DNA of 64,000 nucleotides. It comes from a bacterium SCSIO 12741 (GTDB lineage: Bacteria > Bacteroidota > Bacteroidia > Flavobacteriales_G > Salibacteraceae). Shown here one piece after another: positions 56,011 to 64,000 of the stretch. Within the stretch, counting starts at the first letter, position 1; every line of letters starts with the position of its first letter. A program made the position numbers and the translations under genes. The notes below the pieces were generated by a model. It had not been told where the DNA came from. It ran no database searches and saw only the letters and a program-made list of their open reading frames with translations. The stretch is taken from NCBI GenBank assembly GCA_024398055.1, contig CP073749.1, forward strand, positions 1,364,594 through 1,428,593. Reading direction: 5' to 3'.

Positions 56011-56058
56011 TCTATCAAAAAAATGATAGATTTGGTTAATCACTAAAATAATCTATCA
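56011..56058 (+). repeat. Alternative hairpins ahead of the EGF-like lipoprotein start
   Basis: The seven-base word TCTATCA occurs at 56011-56017 and again at 56052-56058, with its complement TGATAGA at 56024-56030 between them. TGATAGA can pair with either copy (loops of 6 or 21 bases), and the second copy includes the A of the ATG start. A TAGATTTG (TAnnTTTG-like) box overlaps 56027-56034. Possible attenuator or translational switch. Confidence 0.4.
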
Positions 56059-56633
56059 TGAAAAAAATCTTCTTCGGAATGTTAATTCTTTGCATGGGTT
56101 TATTGACCTCATGCGATAAGTGTAAAGACAAAACCTGTGAAAATGGATCCTCTTGTGATTCGGATACCGGGGATTGTGTTTGTGTTTGCCAAAATGGAGG
56201 AGAATGCTCCACTGCTGACGGGAGCTGTGCTTGCCCAACCTTTTACACTGGATCTACTTGCTCTATTGCCATTCGTTCTAACTATACGGGTTCTTTCAGT
56301 GGCTCTTTAGGCATCACTCCAGGAGCTTTGACTTATACTCGTGAGGCTTCTGTGAACGTTGATGGAACAGACGTAACTAAGCTTACAGTTGAAATGGATA
56401 TCTCAGCTAATCCTCTTGTACCTCAGCGTGAAACATTCAACATCACGATCAACGATGCTACTTCTTCTTTTACGGTAGAAACAAAGTCTATTACAGATGA
56501 CCAAAATCGTACTTACGAGTACACCGGTAGCGGAACTATTTCTGCAACTGAATTGAAAATGACCTTGAATGGTTCAGGTATTTTCAACGGATTCAAAATC
56601 ACCAGAGATTTGGATTACACCGGAACTAAATAA
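56058..56633 (+). CDS. Lipoprotein with EGF-like cysteine-rich segment
   Basis: A 191-residue predicted lipoprotein: lipobox LLTSC at Cys19, then a Cys-rich stretch of about 50 residues (CDKCKDKTCENGSSCDSDTGDC, then CQNGGECSTADGSCACPTFYTGSTC) with the six-cysteine spacing of EGF-like modules. The rest is Ser/Thr-rich beta structure of unknown fold. EGF-like domains are uncommon in bacterial lipoproteins but known in Bacteroidota surface proteins. Monocistronic, with a strong terminator downstream. Function unknown. Confidence 0.86.
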   Translation: MKKIFFGMLILCMGLLTSCDKCKDKTCENGSSCDSDTGDCVCVCQNGGECSTADGSCACPTFYTGSTCSIAIRSNYTGSFSGSLGITPGALTYTREASVNVDGTDVTKLTVEMDISANPLVPQRETFNITINDATSSFTVETKSITDDQNRTYEYTGSGTISATELKMTLNGSGIFNGFKITRDLDYTGTK

Positions 56634-56653
56634 GAATTTCTCTTAGTTATAAG

Positions 56654-56687
56654 AAAGCCCACTCCCTTCGGGGATTGGGCTTTTTTT
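56654..56687 (+). terminator. Rho-independent terminator after the EGF-like lipoprotein
   Basis: AAGCCC (56655-56660) pairs with GGGCTT (56677-56682), extended by further pairs around a CCTTCGGGG loop, and is followed by a run of T residues. Confidence 0.85.
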
Positions 56688-56698
56688 GTGCCTGGCAG

Positions 56699-56731
56699 CA
56701 AAAAAAACACCCGGCTCAAAAGAACCGGGTG
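56699..56731 (-). terminator. Rho-independent terminator of the large T9SS gene
   Basis: CACCCGG (56708-56714) pairs with CCGGGTG (56725-56731); on the minus strand the stem is followed by a run of T residues (A run 56699-56707). It lies about 40 bases after the end of the minus-strand gene. Confidence 0.82.
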
Positions 56732-56771
56732 CCATACCGCAAATGAAAATTGCTATCGTGTTTCCAAAGTA

Positions 56772-59700
56772 CTATTTACGAATGATCAACTGACTATGGA
56801 AGTGGATGGAAGGGCCCTCAACGCTTAATACGTATGCACCATTCTCCAACCCTGATAGATCTTCGATAAAATTATTCATCCCTTCAACGAGGTTACGATC
56901 ACCCAGTGATTGAACCTGCTTTCCTTGCATATCGAATACCCGAATATTTACTTTTTCAGGGCTCTGTGTTTCTAAATTGAATTGAACCATACCGGTGGTA
57001 GGGTTGGGATACATTCTCAAAACATGGTTATCCTGAGCTTGTTCTTCAACCAAGGCCGATACAAAATCGTTATCCAACTTCACTTGATCAATTTTTAAGC
57101 TAAATGGCTTCATAGCCTGGTAATCGCCTTCCATTACGAAAGTGAAGGTAAGCACATCCTCAGCATCAAACTGAAGCGACTGATCGGAGGAAGTAAGCAA
57201 TGGGAAACCAACACGGTATTCCTTCATTCCATCTTCAACCGGGAACTTCACACGGAACTGATCTTTCCAAGGGCCTACAGATGCCCGAGAAACCACCAAT
57301 TCCATTTCTTTTACACCAGTAGCACTGGCCTGGAAAACAATTTGGTTGTAGGCATTCACATCCACCGGACGGTTACCTACTTTCAAGGTTTTGAATACGG
57401 AGTAGTAGGTTTGAACCTCACCTTCTACTTCCACTCCTCTTTCTACAGGGTAGTCATCTACATTCAAATAAGTAGTGTCGTGCTCGGTTACTTCAAACTT
57501 AGTTTCTTTCGCTCCGGTGTTTCTTACGAAATCAGTTCCCCAAGGACCATCCGCCACATACAAGATGTCTCTTCCACCGATGCGATCGTTAGACAAGCTA
57601 AACCCGGCATCAAATAGGTATCCGGCTTCTACATTAGCCTGGTAAGAGCTACCACCAATGGAAGTCAAGGTGATATTGGTATCCAAACCAAGTCTGTCGC
57701 CATTTTCTACCAAAGAGCGGTTTCCAGAAATGAATACCTCAGCTGCCTGAACGTCGTTGTGAACAATCATTTCAAGGTTTCCATTGTGGTAAGAAGCAGA
57801 CTCTACGTACACGGTAGGAATGGTAGGTGCCCAGTTATTCAGGTATCTCATGTATCCTTTTCCATCGATTCGCTGCAAAATGTTTTCTACCATTTTACGG
57901 GTTTCGTTAGGGGCAATAGACCAAACCTGGAAGTTGAACACACTGTCGCTGGCTTCCACCTGGTATTCTTCGATGTTCCAACGGTTATCGATCGAGAAGG
58001 TACCATTGGCCTTCTTCAAAGCGACAAAACTTACAGCATAATCCAAATCGCCGTTTTCTTGCTGAATCTTAGCCATTATGAATGGGCGACCGGCAATCAA
58101 TTCGTGACGTAGGTTGGTCAAGCGACCACCGTTCAATCGATCACAAATAACCTTGGTGTGCTCATACACTTCTCCATCTTTACTGTTGATGGCCAAAATG
58201 GCTCCCAATCTGCGATCCTTATCAAAGTAGTCTACAGAGAATACTTCGTTGGCATTGGAGATACCGATCAAATCGGTTGGAGTTGTAATTTTTGCTTGAG
58301 TTCCGTTTGGACCTGTTTCAGGAAGGTAATCTTCCAAACTGGTTTGACCGGCACGAACGGCCGTGTTGGTATGTGAAAATACCGGAAGCTGGCTCACGTT
58401 AGCGTAGAAGTCATCTTCATCTCTCACCTGACGTTGGTAGTTTCTATTGGCTACCAAAGAGGCCAAGTGACCGTTAGATTCCAATCCTCCGTTGTTTCCA
58501 CCCGAAGTATTTTTCACACATACAGCTACTACTGCACAGTTGTTGTAAGCATTTCCATCCACTTGATCAGAAGCGGTCAAACAAGCCAGGTTCTCAGCAG
58601 TAGAGTCGGCAATAACCACCATGCTCATGGAGGCCGTATCTCCGTTCATAACGACAGGAATGGTCCATTTTCCGTTGTTTACATCATAAGTACCATGAGT
58701 AGCGGTATATGAAAGGAAAGTAAGGTTTGGATCCAACTCATCGTAGATTTCTACATTGGTCATGGTTTTCATTTCCTGGTTGCTCACCTCAACGGTAAAC
58801 TCAATGGTGTCTCCAGAATTAGGAGCCGAGTTGCTTACTGATTTGGCTACAGCAATATCGAAAGGACATTGAGGGGAAGAAGAACTGGCCGTAGCCGTTT
58901 TTCCATCCAACTTCCAAACCAAGTTAGAACCGTTGAAGTTCACTTCAAACACATCCCATTGTCTTCCCGGTTGGAAAGCAGTAGGCTGCCCTTGATTTTG
59001 CGGAGCAGGAACAAATTCGTTTTGTCCGCCAATGGCCAGATTAACCACGGTGTTGTTTGGGTTGTTGTAGCCAAATACAGCGGTGTAGGAACCGTTTGTA
59101 TCTGGGTAAACACATTCCAAAACGGGAGAGATTTTAGATAGCGCCTGAGTAACCACACAAGCCCCACTAAACTCTGAAGTGTTGTTGTTAAGCGTTGCCG
59201 TAGAAGTAATCACCGAACCAACCTGAATTCCAACAGGAGCCGTAATGGTAAAGCTAAAACGGTTGGTGCTATCCTTACCTTGACCTAAACCTTGAACCGG
59301 GCCAGGACCGTACCAGGAAATAGCACTGCTGGCATCATCTCCCGAACCTTCGGTAAAGGCAGCAATAAACTCCTCACCTTGTGGGAAAACAGCATTGTTA
59401 GGAACACAACCCTTAAAGATTTCAACTTCCGATTGCGGACGTGTCCATCCCTTTACAATCAAGTCGCCGTTCAAGAGTTCACAAGATTCCATTACCGGGA
59501 AGTTAAGGGCACCATTACCTCCTAAATCAAAATCATGTTCGTCATTCAAAGTATAGTATGGGGCGTTTCCTTTGTCTTCGTTTTCGGTAGAGTAAAGAAC
59601 GTCAATACCGATGTTTTGTGTGGCAGCTTGTCCGGAGTTACCCGTTACATATCCATTGTCACACATGCAGTTTTGCGAGATTTTCGTTTGGCTTGCACCT

Positions 59701-60713
59701 GAAGTAACCATTACCCCAGCACCATAATTTGAGGAAATGCTGTTGGAACTAACCTCAGAATCAAATCCGAAGATGCGAATACCTGCAGTTTCGTTAGCAG
59801 CCTTTCCATTTTCAGTTACCGTATTTCCATCAATAACCCATTCTCCGGTACCTTGCCAGGTATCAATTCCGTTTCCAGAGTTACCTCCGATGTAGTTGCC
59901 AGAAATGGTTACGTTTTTGGTATTGTTTACCAACGTGATTCCATCCTGATTGCTTTTGCCAACACCATTGGAAATAATTTCATTGTTGTCGATCGTCCAG
60001 TTCTGACTGATCTTGCTTTTGTAGTTGGTCACATAAATACCGGAGTATTTCGCATAGCCAATCAAGTTATTCTCGATGATTACCGAATCGCCATCACCTG
60101 CACCAATGTTGTAGGCTCCGTTCACTTCAGCTCCTGCTGGAGCAGTGAAGGACGTGGCCGAAGCACCAATTACGTTCTTGGTGATTCGTACGTTGTAGCG
60201 TGTGGGGCAAATCACAATGTTGGCGTGGGCGAAGTATTCTTTCTTTCCAAAACCGTATACGGCAAATCCGCAGATAACGATATTGTCTCCATTGATGTTA
60301 AAACCAACCTTCAAATTACCCTTGTCCACAATTTCCACCTCTGGACCATCCAGGGTTGAAAGGGTATCACCATGGCAACCGACCAAACCTCCACGACCGA
60401 GAAGGGCCGTATTGGTATTTCCGGTAAATGCCGTTTGGCTACATCCATCGATCACCAGATTGTGAGCATGAATGGTAGGAAGATTGTTGGAGGTAATCTC
60501 AATGCGAAAAACACCTCGAGAGGTATCAAATCCTGGATCGGAAATGGGAATTCGAAAGAGAATTGTGTCAATCAGAGAATCGGCATTAGCCGTGTTAAGA
60601 GCTTCCCTTAAACTTCCGGGCCCGGAGTCTAAAGTATTCGTAACCTTTACGTTATTGGCAAACGACCAGTGGGCCGCTACAACTATCAATAACCCGAGTA
60701 CAATTTTTTTCAT
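56772..60713 (-). CDS. Large secreted beta-helix protein with DUF11 and T9SS type A sorting domain
   Basis: Secreted protein of 1,313 residues. A signal peptide (ending SFANN) is followed by a right-handed parallel beta-helix region of about 300 residues (SGPGSLREALNTANADS and repeated NVTISGNYIGGNSGNGI-like coils), a DUF11/conserved repeat domain (DIAVAKSVSNSAPNSGDTIEFTVEVSNQEMKTMTNVEIYDELDP), a long uncharacterised region, and a C-terminal sorting domain (HVLRMYPNPTTGMVQFNLE). Beta-helices often bind or cleave polysaccharides. The ATG at 60713 starts the signal peptide; an upstream start at 60770 is less likely. Confidence 0.9.
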   Translation of the reverse strand: MKKIVLGLLIVVAAHWSFANNVKVTNTLDSGPGSLREALNTANADSLIDTILFRIPISDPGFDTSRGVFRIEITSNNLPTIHAHNLVIDGCSQTAFTGNTNTALLGRGGLVGCHGDTLSTLDGPEVEIVDKGNLKVGFNINGDNIVICGFAVYGFGKKEYFAHANIVICPTRYNVRITKNVIGASATSFTAPAGAEVNGAYNIGAGDGDSVIIENNLIGYAKYSGIYVTNYKSKISQNWTIDNNEIISNGVGKSNQDGITLVNNTKNVTISGNYIGGNSGNGIDTWQGTGEWVIDGNTVTENGKAANETAGIRIFGFDSEVSSNSISSNYGAGVMVTSGASQTKISQNCMCDNGYVTGNSGQAATQNIGIDVLYSTENEDKGNAPYYTLNDEHDFDLGGNGALNFPVMESCELLNGDLIVKGWTRPQSEVEIFKGCVPNNAVFPQGEEFIAAFTEGSGDDASSAISWYGPGPVQGLGQGKDSTNRFSFTITAPVGIQVGSVITSTATLNNNTSEFSGACVVTQALSKISPVLECVYPDTNGSYTAVFGYNNPNNTVVNLAIGGQNEFVPAPQNQGQPTAFQPGRQWDVFEVNFNGSNLVWKLDGKTATASSSSPQCPFDIAVAKSVSNSAPNSGDTIEFTVEVSNQEMKTMTNVEIYDELDPNLTFLSYTATHGTYDVNNGKWTIPVVMNGDTASMSMVVIADSTAENLACLTASDQVDGNAYNNCAVVAVCVKNTSGGNNGGLESNGHLASLVANRNYQRQVRDEDDFYANVSQLPVFSHTNTAVRAGQTSLEDYLPETGPNGTQAKITTPTDLIGISNANEVFSVDYFDKDRRLGAILAINSKDGEVYEHTKVICDRLNGGRLTNLRHELIAGRPFIMAKIQQENGDLDYAVSFVALKKANGTFSIDNRWNIEEYQVEASDSVFNFQVWSIAPNETRKMVENILQRIDGKGYMRYLNNWAPTIPTVYVESASYHNGNLEMIVHNDVQAAEVFISGNRSLVENGDRLGLDTNITLTSIGGSSYQANVEAGYLFDAGFSLSNDRIGGRDILYVADGPWGTDFVRNTGAKETKFEVTEHDTTYLNVDDYPVERGVEVEGEVQTYYSVFKTLKVGNRPVDVNAYNQIVFQASATGVKEMELVVSRASVGPWKDQFRVKFPVEDGMKEYRVGFPLLTSSDQSLQFDAEDVLTFTFVMEGDYQAMKPFSLKIDQVKLDNDFVSALVEEQAQDNHVLRMYPNPTTGMVQFNLETQSPEKVNIRVFDMQGKQVQSLGDRNLVEGMNNFIEDLSGLENGAYVLSVEGPSIHFHSQLIIRK

Positions 60714-60850
60714 CACTATCCTGCTATGCAATTTTGGGAACTCTAAAGTAATACAGTCAACCCAGACCACCTTTAAATTTGAAATATTCCTGGATTAAGT
60801 TCGACTAACAACACTTTATCTTCGATAAAATAAAATCATAGCTTCGAGGC

Positions 60851-61795
60851 ATGGCATCAATTCAGGCAAAAGAGATCGAAAAAGCGGAGGCGAGAATTCA
60901 GGGTTATATTCATCATACTCCGACATTTAGCTCATCAGGAATCGACAAAATATTGGGCTGTAACATCCTGTTTAAATGCGAAAATCTGCAGCGCATTGGC
61001 GCCTTCAAGGCGAGGGGTGCATTCAACTTTGCGTTACAGCTTTCGGAAGCCGAACGAAGAAACGGAATCTGCACCCATTCTTCAGGAAATCACGCTCAAG
61101 CTATCGCTCTGGCTGCGAAGACCTTGGGAATCCCGGCCTATATAGTCATGCCCGAAACTGCACCCCAGGTGAAAGTAGCTGCCGTTCAAGAATATGGAGC
61201 CAAAATCACCTTTTGTGAACCAACGCTACAAGCCCGGGAAAGTACCTTGGAGGAAATTCAGGAAAAAACAGGGGCTTTTTTCATCCCTCCCTACGACCAT
61301 CCTTGGATTATTGCCGGCCAGGCCACAGCGGCGAAAGAAATGCTCGAAGTCTTCTCCCCAGACGTGATTATCACACCAGTAGGCGGTGGTGGTTTGTTAG
61401 CTGGCTCTGCCCTTTCGGCTCATTATTTTGGAAATAATGTGAAAGTATACGGTGCAGAACCCCTGGGTGCCGATGATGCCAAGAGGTCCTTTGACTCCGA
61501 AGTTTGGGTCCCATCTAAAAACCCGGATACCATTGCAGATGGCCTCCTTACCTCGCTTGGTCAAACCAATTTTAAAATCATTCAGGAGAGAGTTTCAGAC
61601 ATTATCACTACCAGTGACGATACGATCAAAAAAGCAATGTTGCTTATCTGGGAGCGACTCAAACTGGTGGTAGAACCATCGGCTGCGGTTCCGTTAGCTG
61701 CGATTATGGATAATCCGGAAGTCGTTCAGGGAAAAAAGGTGGGTATCATTCTCAGCGGCGGGAACTTAGATCTGAAAAAATGGTCCTTCGTATAA
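60851..61795 (+). CDS. PLP-dependent threonine/serine dehydratase or serine racemase
   Basis: Fold-type II pyridoxal-phosphate enzyme of 314 residues. The Schiff-base lysine is Lys53 (GAFKARGAFNFAL), the cofactor phosphate loop is GGGGLLAG (in ITPVGGGGLLAGSALS), and SSGNHAQAIALAAK is conserved. The short length without an ACT regulatory domain fits the catabolic threonine dehydratase/serine racemase group and not biosynthetic IlvA. It may deaminate serine or threonine to a 2-oxo acid. Monocistronic, downstream of a 137-base intergenic region. Confidence 0.9.
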   Translation: MASIQAKEIEKAEARIQGYIHHTPTFSSSGIDKILGCNILFKCENLQRIGAFKARGAFNFALQLSEAERRNGICTHSSGNHAQAIALAAKTLGIPAYIVMPETAPQVKVAAVQEYGAKITFCEPTLQARESTLEEIQEKTGAFFIPPYDHPWIIAGQATAAKEMLEVFSPDVIITPVGGGGLLAGSALSAHYFGNNVKVYGAEPLGADDAKRSFDSEVWVPSKNPDTIADGLLTSLGQTNFKIIQERVSDIITTSDDTIKKAMLLIWERLKLVVEPSAAVPLAAIMDNPEVVQGKKVGIILSGGNLDLKKWSFV

Positions 61796-61852
61796 TTTAA
61801 TACTGTATATTGGACTCGTTATAACAGTCTATTACCCGAAATCACTTCTCCT

Positions 61853-62002
61853 ATGACGTACATCAATCCCCACAAGCCGGCTTCGCAATTCAACTCATTG
61901 CTTCAATGGATTGCTGATTTGTTGTGTAAAAACTTAGGCCTTCCTTGCGAACAGCGTAGAAGAAACAAATTGAAGCCAATTCCTGTCCGGGTGAGAAGAT
62001 AA
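61853..62002 (+). CDS. Candidate small basic protein of 49 residues
   Basis: An ATG-to-TAA open frame in the 335-base gap between the PLP enzyme and the DUF2911 gene. The predicted protein starts MTYINPHKPASQFNSLLQWI and ends with a strongly basic tail (CEQRRRNKLKPIPVRVRR). I do not recognise a family; composition and frame look protein-like but coding potential is unproven. The rest of the gap holds a weak hairpin (61802-61828, ACTGTATA with TATAACAGT) and otherwise nothing I can identify. Confidence 0.5.
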   Translation: MTYINPHKPASQFNSLLQWIADLLCKNLGLPCEQRRRNKLKPIPVRVRR

Positions 62003-62130
62003 ATCCTTCCATTAGCCTAGCGGCGACACCACTTATTTCCCTTTTTTGCCATTTCCCTGACCTATTTTGTGAAGATCGGTGAAGGGCTGTATGCTCCTAT
62101 CGAATATTTTAGCGCAAAATTTTACAGGAC

Positions 62131-62988
62131 ATGAAAAACCTATTTGCAATGGGGGCGTTGCTTCTTGCCCTCACCATCCAATCCACTGGATACGCACAAG
62201 AGATTAAAACACCTCGCCCAAGCCCATTATCAACTCTTACCCAAGAAGTTGGATTAACTGAAATCACGGTTACTTATTCCCGTCCAGGAATCAAGGGTCG
62301 TAAAATCTTTGGTGACTTGGTACCTTACGGTAAAATGTGGAGAACCGGAGCAAACTCTCCAACGAAAATCAAATTCGACAAAAAAATCAAGTTGGCAGGA
62401 AACGAGATCGAAGCTGGTGAATACGCCATGCTATCCATTCCTGGAGAAAGTGATTGGGAAATCATCATCAACAAAAACCTGGGAACCTATCCACAGAATC
62501 ACGATCCGGCTGATGACGTAGTTCGTTTTAAAGTTTCTTCGAAAAAAATTGAGTCTGCAGTTGAGTCTTTCACTATTGACTTTCAAGCGTTCACTGCTGA
62601 TGGCGCTAACATGATTCTTCTTTGGGAAAACACGGCTGTTGTAATTCCAGTAGAAGTGACGGCTTCTGAAGAAGTGATGAAAACTATTGAACGAGTGATG
62701 AACGGACCAAGTAGCCGCGACCTTTACTTGTCTGCACGTTACTACTACGAGAACGACAAAGACATCAGCAAAGCGACTGACTGGATCAACAAGTCGGTAG
62801 AGATGGATCAGGAAAAGCCTAAGTTCTGGGTGATTCACTGGCAAGCTAAAATTTTGGCTAAATCAGGCGATACTAAAGGAGCTATCAAGGCTGCTGAGCA
62901 ATCGAAAAAATTGGCTGAAGAAGAAGAATACGATGCTTACATCAAAATGAACGATGAGCTAATTAAAGAGCTTTCTTCTAAGAAATAA
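62131..62988 (+). CDS. DUF2911 exported protein
   Basis: Protein of 285 residues with a signal peptide (residues 1-22, ending GYAQ). DUF2911 occupies the first two thirds (SPLSTLTQEVGLTEITVTYSRPGIKGRKIFGDLVPYGKMWRTGANSPTKIKF), and a helical, TPR-like C-terminal part follows (about 190-285). The family is common in Bacteroidota; its function is unknown. Monocistronic, with a strong, probably bidirectional terminator shared with the convergent MgtE gene. Confidence 0.9.
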   Translation: MKNLFAMGALLLALTIQSTGYAQEIKTPRPSPLSTLTQEVGLTEITVTYSRPGIKGRKIFGDLVPYGKMWRTGANSPTKIKFDKKIKLAGNEIEAGEYAMLSIPGESDWEIIINKNLGTYPQNHDPADDVVRFKVSSKKIESAVESFTIDFQAFTADGANMILLWENTAVVIPVEVTASEEVMKTIERVMNGPSSRDLYLSARYYYENDKDISKATDWINKSVEMDQEKPKFWVIHWQAKILAKSGDTKGAIKAAEQSKKLAEEEEYDAYIKMNDELIKELSSKK

Positions 62989-63009
62989 GCTTCTTCTTTT
63001 TAAAGGTTT

Positions 63010-63063
63010 TAAACCCGGGGATTTCACTGAATGAACACGTGAAATTTCCGGGTTTCTTTTTTT
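63010..63063. terminator. Strong, probably bidirectional terminator
   Basis: AAACCCGG-G and ATTTCAC (63011-63027) pair with GTGAAAT and CCGGGTTT (63039-63055), flanked by a T run on one side and A/T-rich sequence on the other. It separates two convergent genes. Confidence 0.85.
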
Positions 63064-64000
63064 AAAGGCTATAGAGATACTGCCCGATTCCGAAATAAAT
63101 GAACAGGCCTAATATGTCATTCATCGTCGTGATAAATGGGCCTGTAGCCAAGGCGGGATCTACCTTGTAACGATCTAAAACAAGTGGCACAAAGGTGCCA
63201 AACAAGGCCGCAAACAGGATCACCACCATCAATGCACTACTTACCGTATAGGTAAGTGTGAGGGACGATCCACTGAGAAAAATGTTATAAATCAAAAGCA
63301 ATACAGAACACACCAATCCATTGAGCAAGGCCACTCCAAATTCCTTCATCAATTTAGACGCCATACTTCCCATTCCCAGAGAATTGTTGGCCAACCCTTG
63401 AACAATAATCGCTGAAGACTGAACTCCCACATTTCCTCCCATTGCTGCAACGAGAGGAATAAAAAAGGCCATTTCAGCATGCTTAATCAAGTCGTGTTCG
63501 TAAAGCTGAATGACCATGGCCCCTAAAACACCACCCAGCATTCCCAATAACAACCAAGGCAGACGAGCTCGGGTGAGCATCCAGACACTATCCGTGGATT
63601 CAACATCTTCAGAAAGACCCGATGCCAATTGGTAATCCTTCTCGGCTTCTTCACGAATAACGTCCACAACGTCATCGATGGTAATACGACCTACCAAGCG
63701 ACCAATTTCATCCACTACGGGAAGGGCTACCAAGTCATACTTCTGCATCACGTTGGCCACTTCTTCCTGATCAGTGGTGGTTTTTACCTGCTTAATTCCT
63801 GCCTGGTATATTTCGCCAATTTTAGACCGCGGCGAGGTTACCAATACTTTTTTCAGAGATAGCCTACCCAACAACCGATCCTTGTCGTCGACCACGTAAA
63901 TGGTGTAAACATTTTCGATATCCTCGGCCTGTTTCCGCAGCTGACGAACACTCTCCGTGACGGTGAGGTTTTCGTTCACCTTTACCAGCTCCTTACCCAT
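63062..64000 (-). CDS. mgtE: Magnesium transporter MgtE, partial (N-terminus outside the window)
   Basis: Mg2+ channel of the inner membrane. The visible 312 residues hold the CBS pair (about 1-125: VTESVRQLRKQAEDIENVYTIYVVDDKDRLLGRLSLKKVL and GRLVGRITIDDVVDVIREEAEKD) and the five-helix pore (about 150-312: PWLLLGMLGGVLGAMVIQLYEHD, with the conserved FIPLVAAMGGNVGVQSSAIIVQGLA and ending LFIYFGIGQYL). The MgtE N-domain must lie beyond the right edge, so the first Met in view is internal. Convergent with the DUF2911 gene. Confidence 0.93.
   Translation of the reverse strand: MGKELVKVNENLTVTESVRQLRKQAEDIENVYTIYVVDDKDRLLGRLSLKKVLVTSPRSKIGEIYQAGIKQVKTTTDQEEVANVMQKYDLVALPVVDEIGRLVGRITIDDVVDVIREEAEKDYQLASGLSEDVESTDSVWMLTRARLPWLLLGMLGGVLGAMVIQLYEHDLIKHAEMAFFIPLVAAMGGNVGVQSSAIIVQGLANNSLGMGSMASKLMKEFGVALLNGLVCSVLLLIYNIFLSGSSLTLTYTVSSALMVVILFAALFGTFVPLVLDRYKVDPALATGPFITTMNDILGLFIYFGIGQYLYSL

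Noticed and set aside
59853-60359. Plus-strand open frame of 168 codons
   Set aside because: Antisense to the large T9SS protein's beta-helix region; low-complexity repeats keep the frame open.
1-64000. tRNA, rRNA, CRISPR arrays, insertion sequences, prophage
   Set aside because: I saw no cloverleaf, direct repeat-spacer pattern, transposase or phage gene anywhere in the window.

Overview
The window is a gene-dense Bacteroidota chromosome segment, most likely from a flavobacterium-like lineage. This rests on several type IX secretion (T9SS) cargo proteins with C-terminal sorting domains, TAnnTTTG -7 promoter boxes, weak or absent Shine-Dalgarno sequences, frequent TTG starts, a flexirubin-type pigment locus, and Bacteroidota families such as DUF4292 lipoproteins and degenerate EnvC-like proteins. 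I see no rRNA, tRNA, CRISPR array or insertion sequence.

Layout. 1-6.9 kb: a sigma-54 response regulator (minus strand, runs off the left edge) faces a MacA/MacB-type export operon (adaptor, T9SS-sorted protein, ATPase, FtsX-type permease) with a near-consensus -24/-12 promoter in front of it. 6.9-9.9 kb: histidine kinase plus enoyl-CoA hydratase, and a small heat-shock protein. 9.9-25.9 kb and 32.0-45.1 kb: two arms of a flexirubin-type (aryl polyene plus dialkylresorcinol) locus. Arm A holds an aryl-CoA-ligase-like enzyme, a C45 Ntn-hydrolase lipoprotein, an FAD monooxygenase, tyrosine/histidine ammonia-lyase, ketoreductase, ketosynthase, ACP, an LpxL-like acyltransferase, DarA, DarB, two hotdog proteins, a BtrH-like protein, an ABC-2 exporter and a thioesterase. 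Arm B holds two ketosynthases, a ketosynthase-like fragment, a second ACP, a chain-length-factor-like protein, a deacetylase, LolA, a lipoprotein, a third hotdog protein, a glycosyltransferase, an MMPL-acyltransferase fusion and a CrtI-like oxidoreductase. 25.9-31.9 kb, between the arms: two ECF sigma factors, a YCII (DGPF) protein, SRPBCC and other genes with no evident pigment role. 45.2-50.1 kb: nucleotidyltransferase, TPR protein, DUF4292 lipoprotein, EnvC-like protein. 50-64 kb: serine hydrolase, T9SS type B protein, flippase, dUTPase, EGF-like lipoprotein, a very large T9SS type A protein, a PLP enzyme, a 49-residue ORF, a DUF2911 protein and partial MgtE.

How the pigment genes probably work together (inference from known aryl polyene and dialkylresorcinol pathways): the lyase deaminates tyrosine to 4-coumarate; the ligase activates it; ketosynthase/CLF, reductase and dehydratase enzymes extend it on the ACPs to a polyene; DarA and DarB make the dialkylresorcinol; an acyltransferase joins the two halves; LolA, MMPL and ABC proteins move product to the outer membrane. 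The dehydratase genes divide the two catalytic residues between them, and the BtrH-like protein is a plausible ester-forming enzyme.

Quality caveat: five genes (response regulator, adaptor, arm-B ketosynthase, MMPL fusion, dUTPase) are each interrupted by what looks like the loss of a single base, and each can be repaired by adding one G to a G run on the + strand. I treat these as probable sequence errors and give the repaired gene extents.
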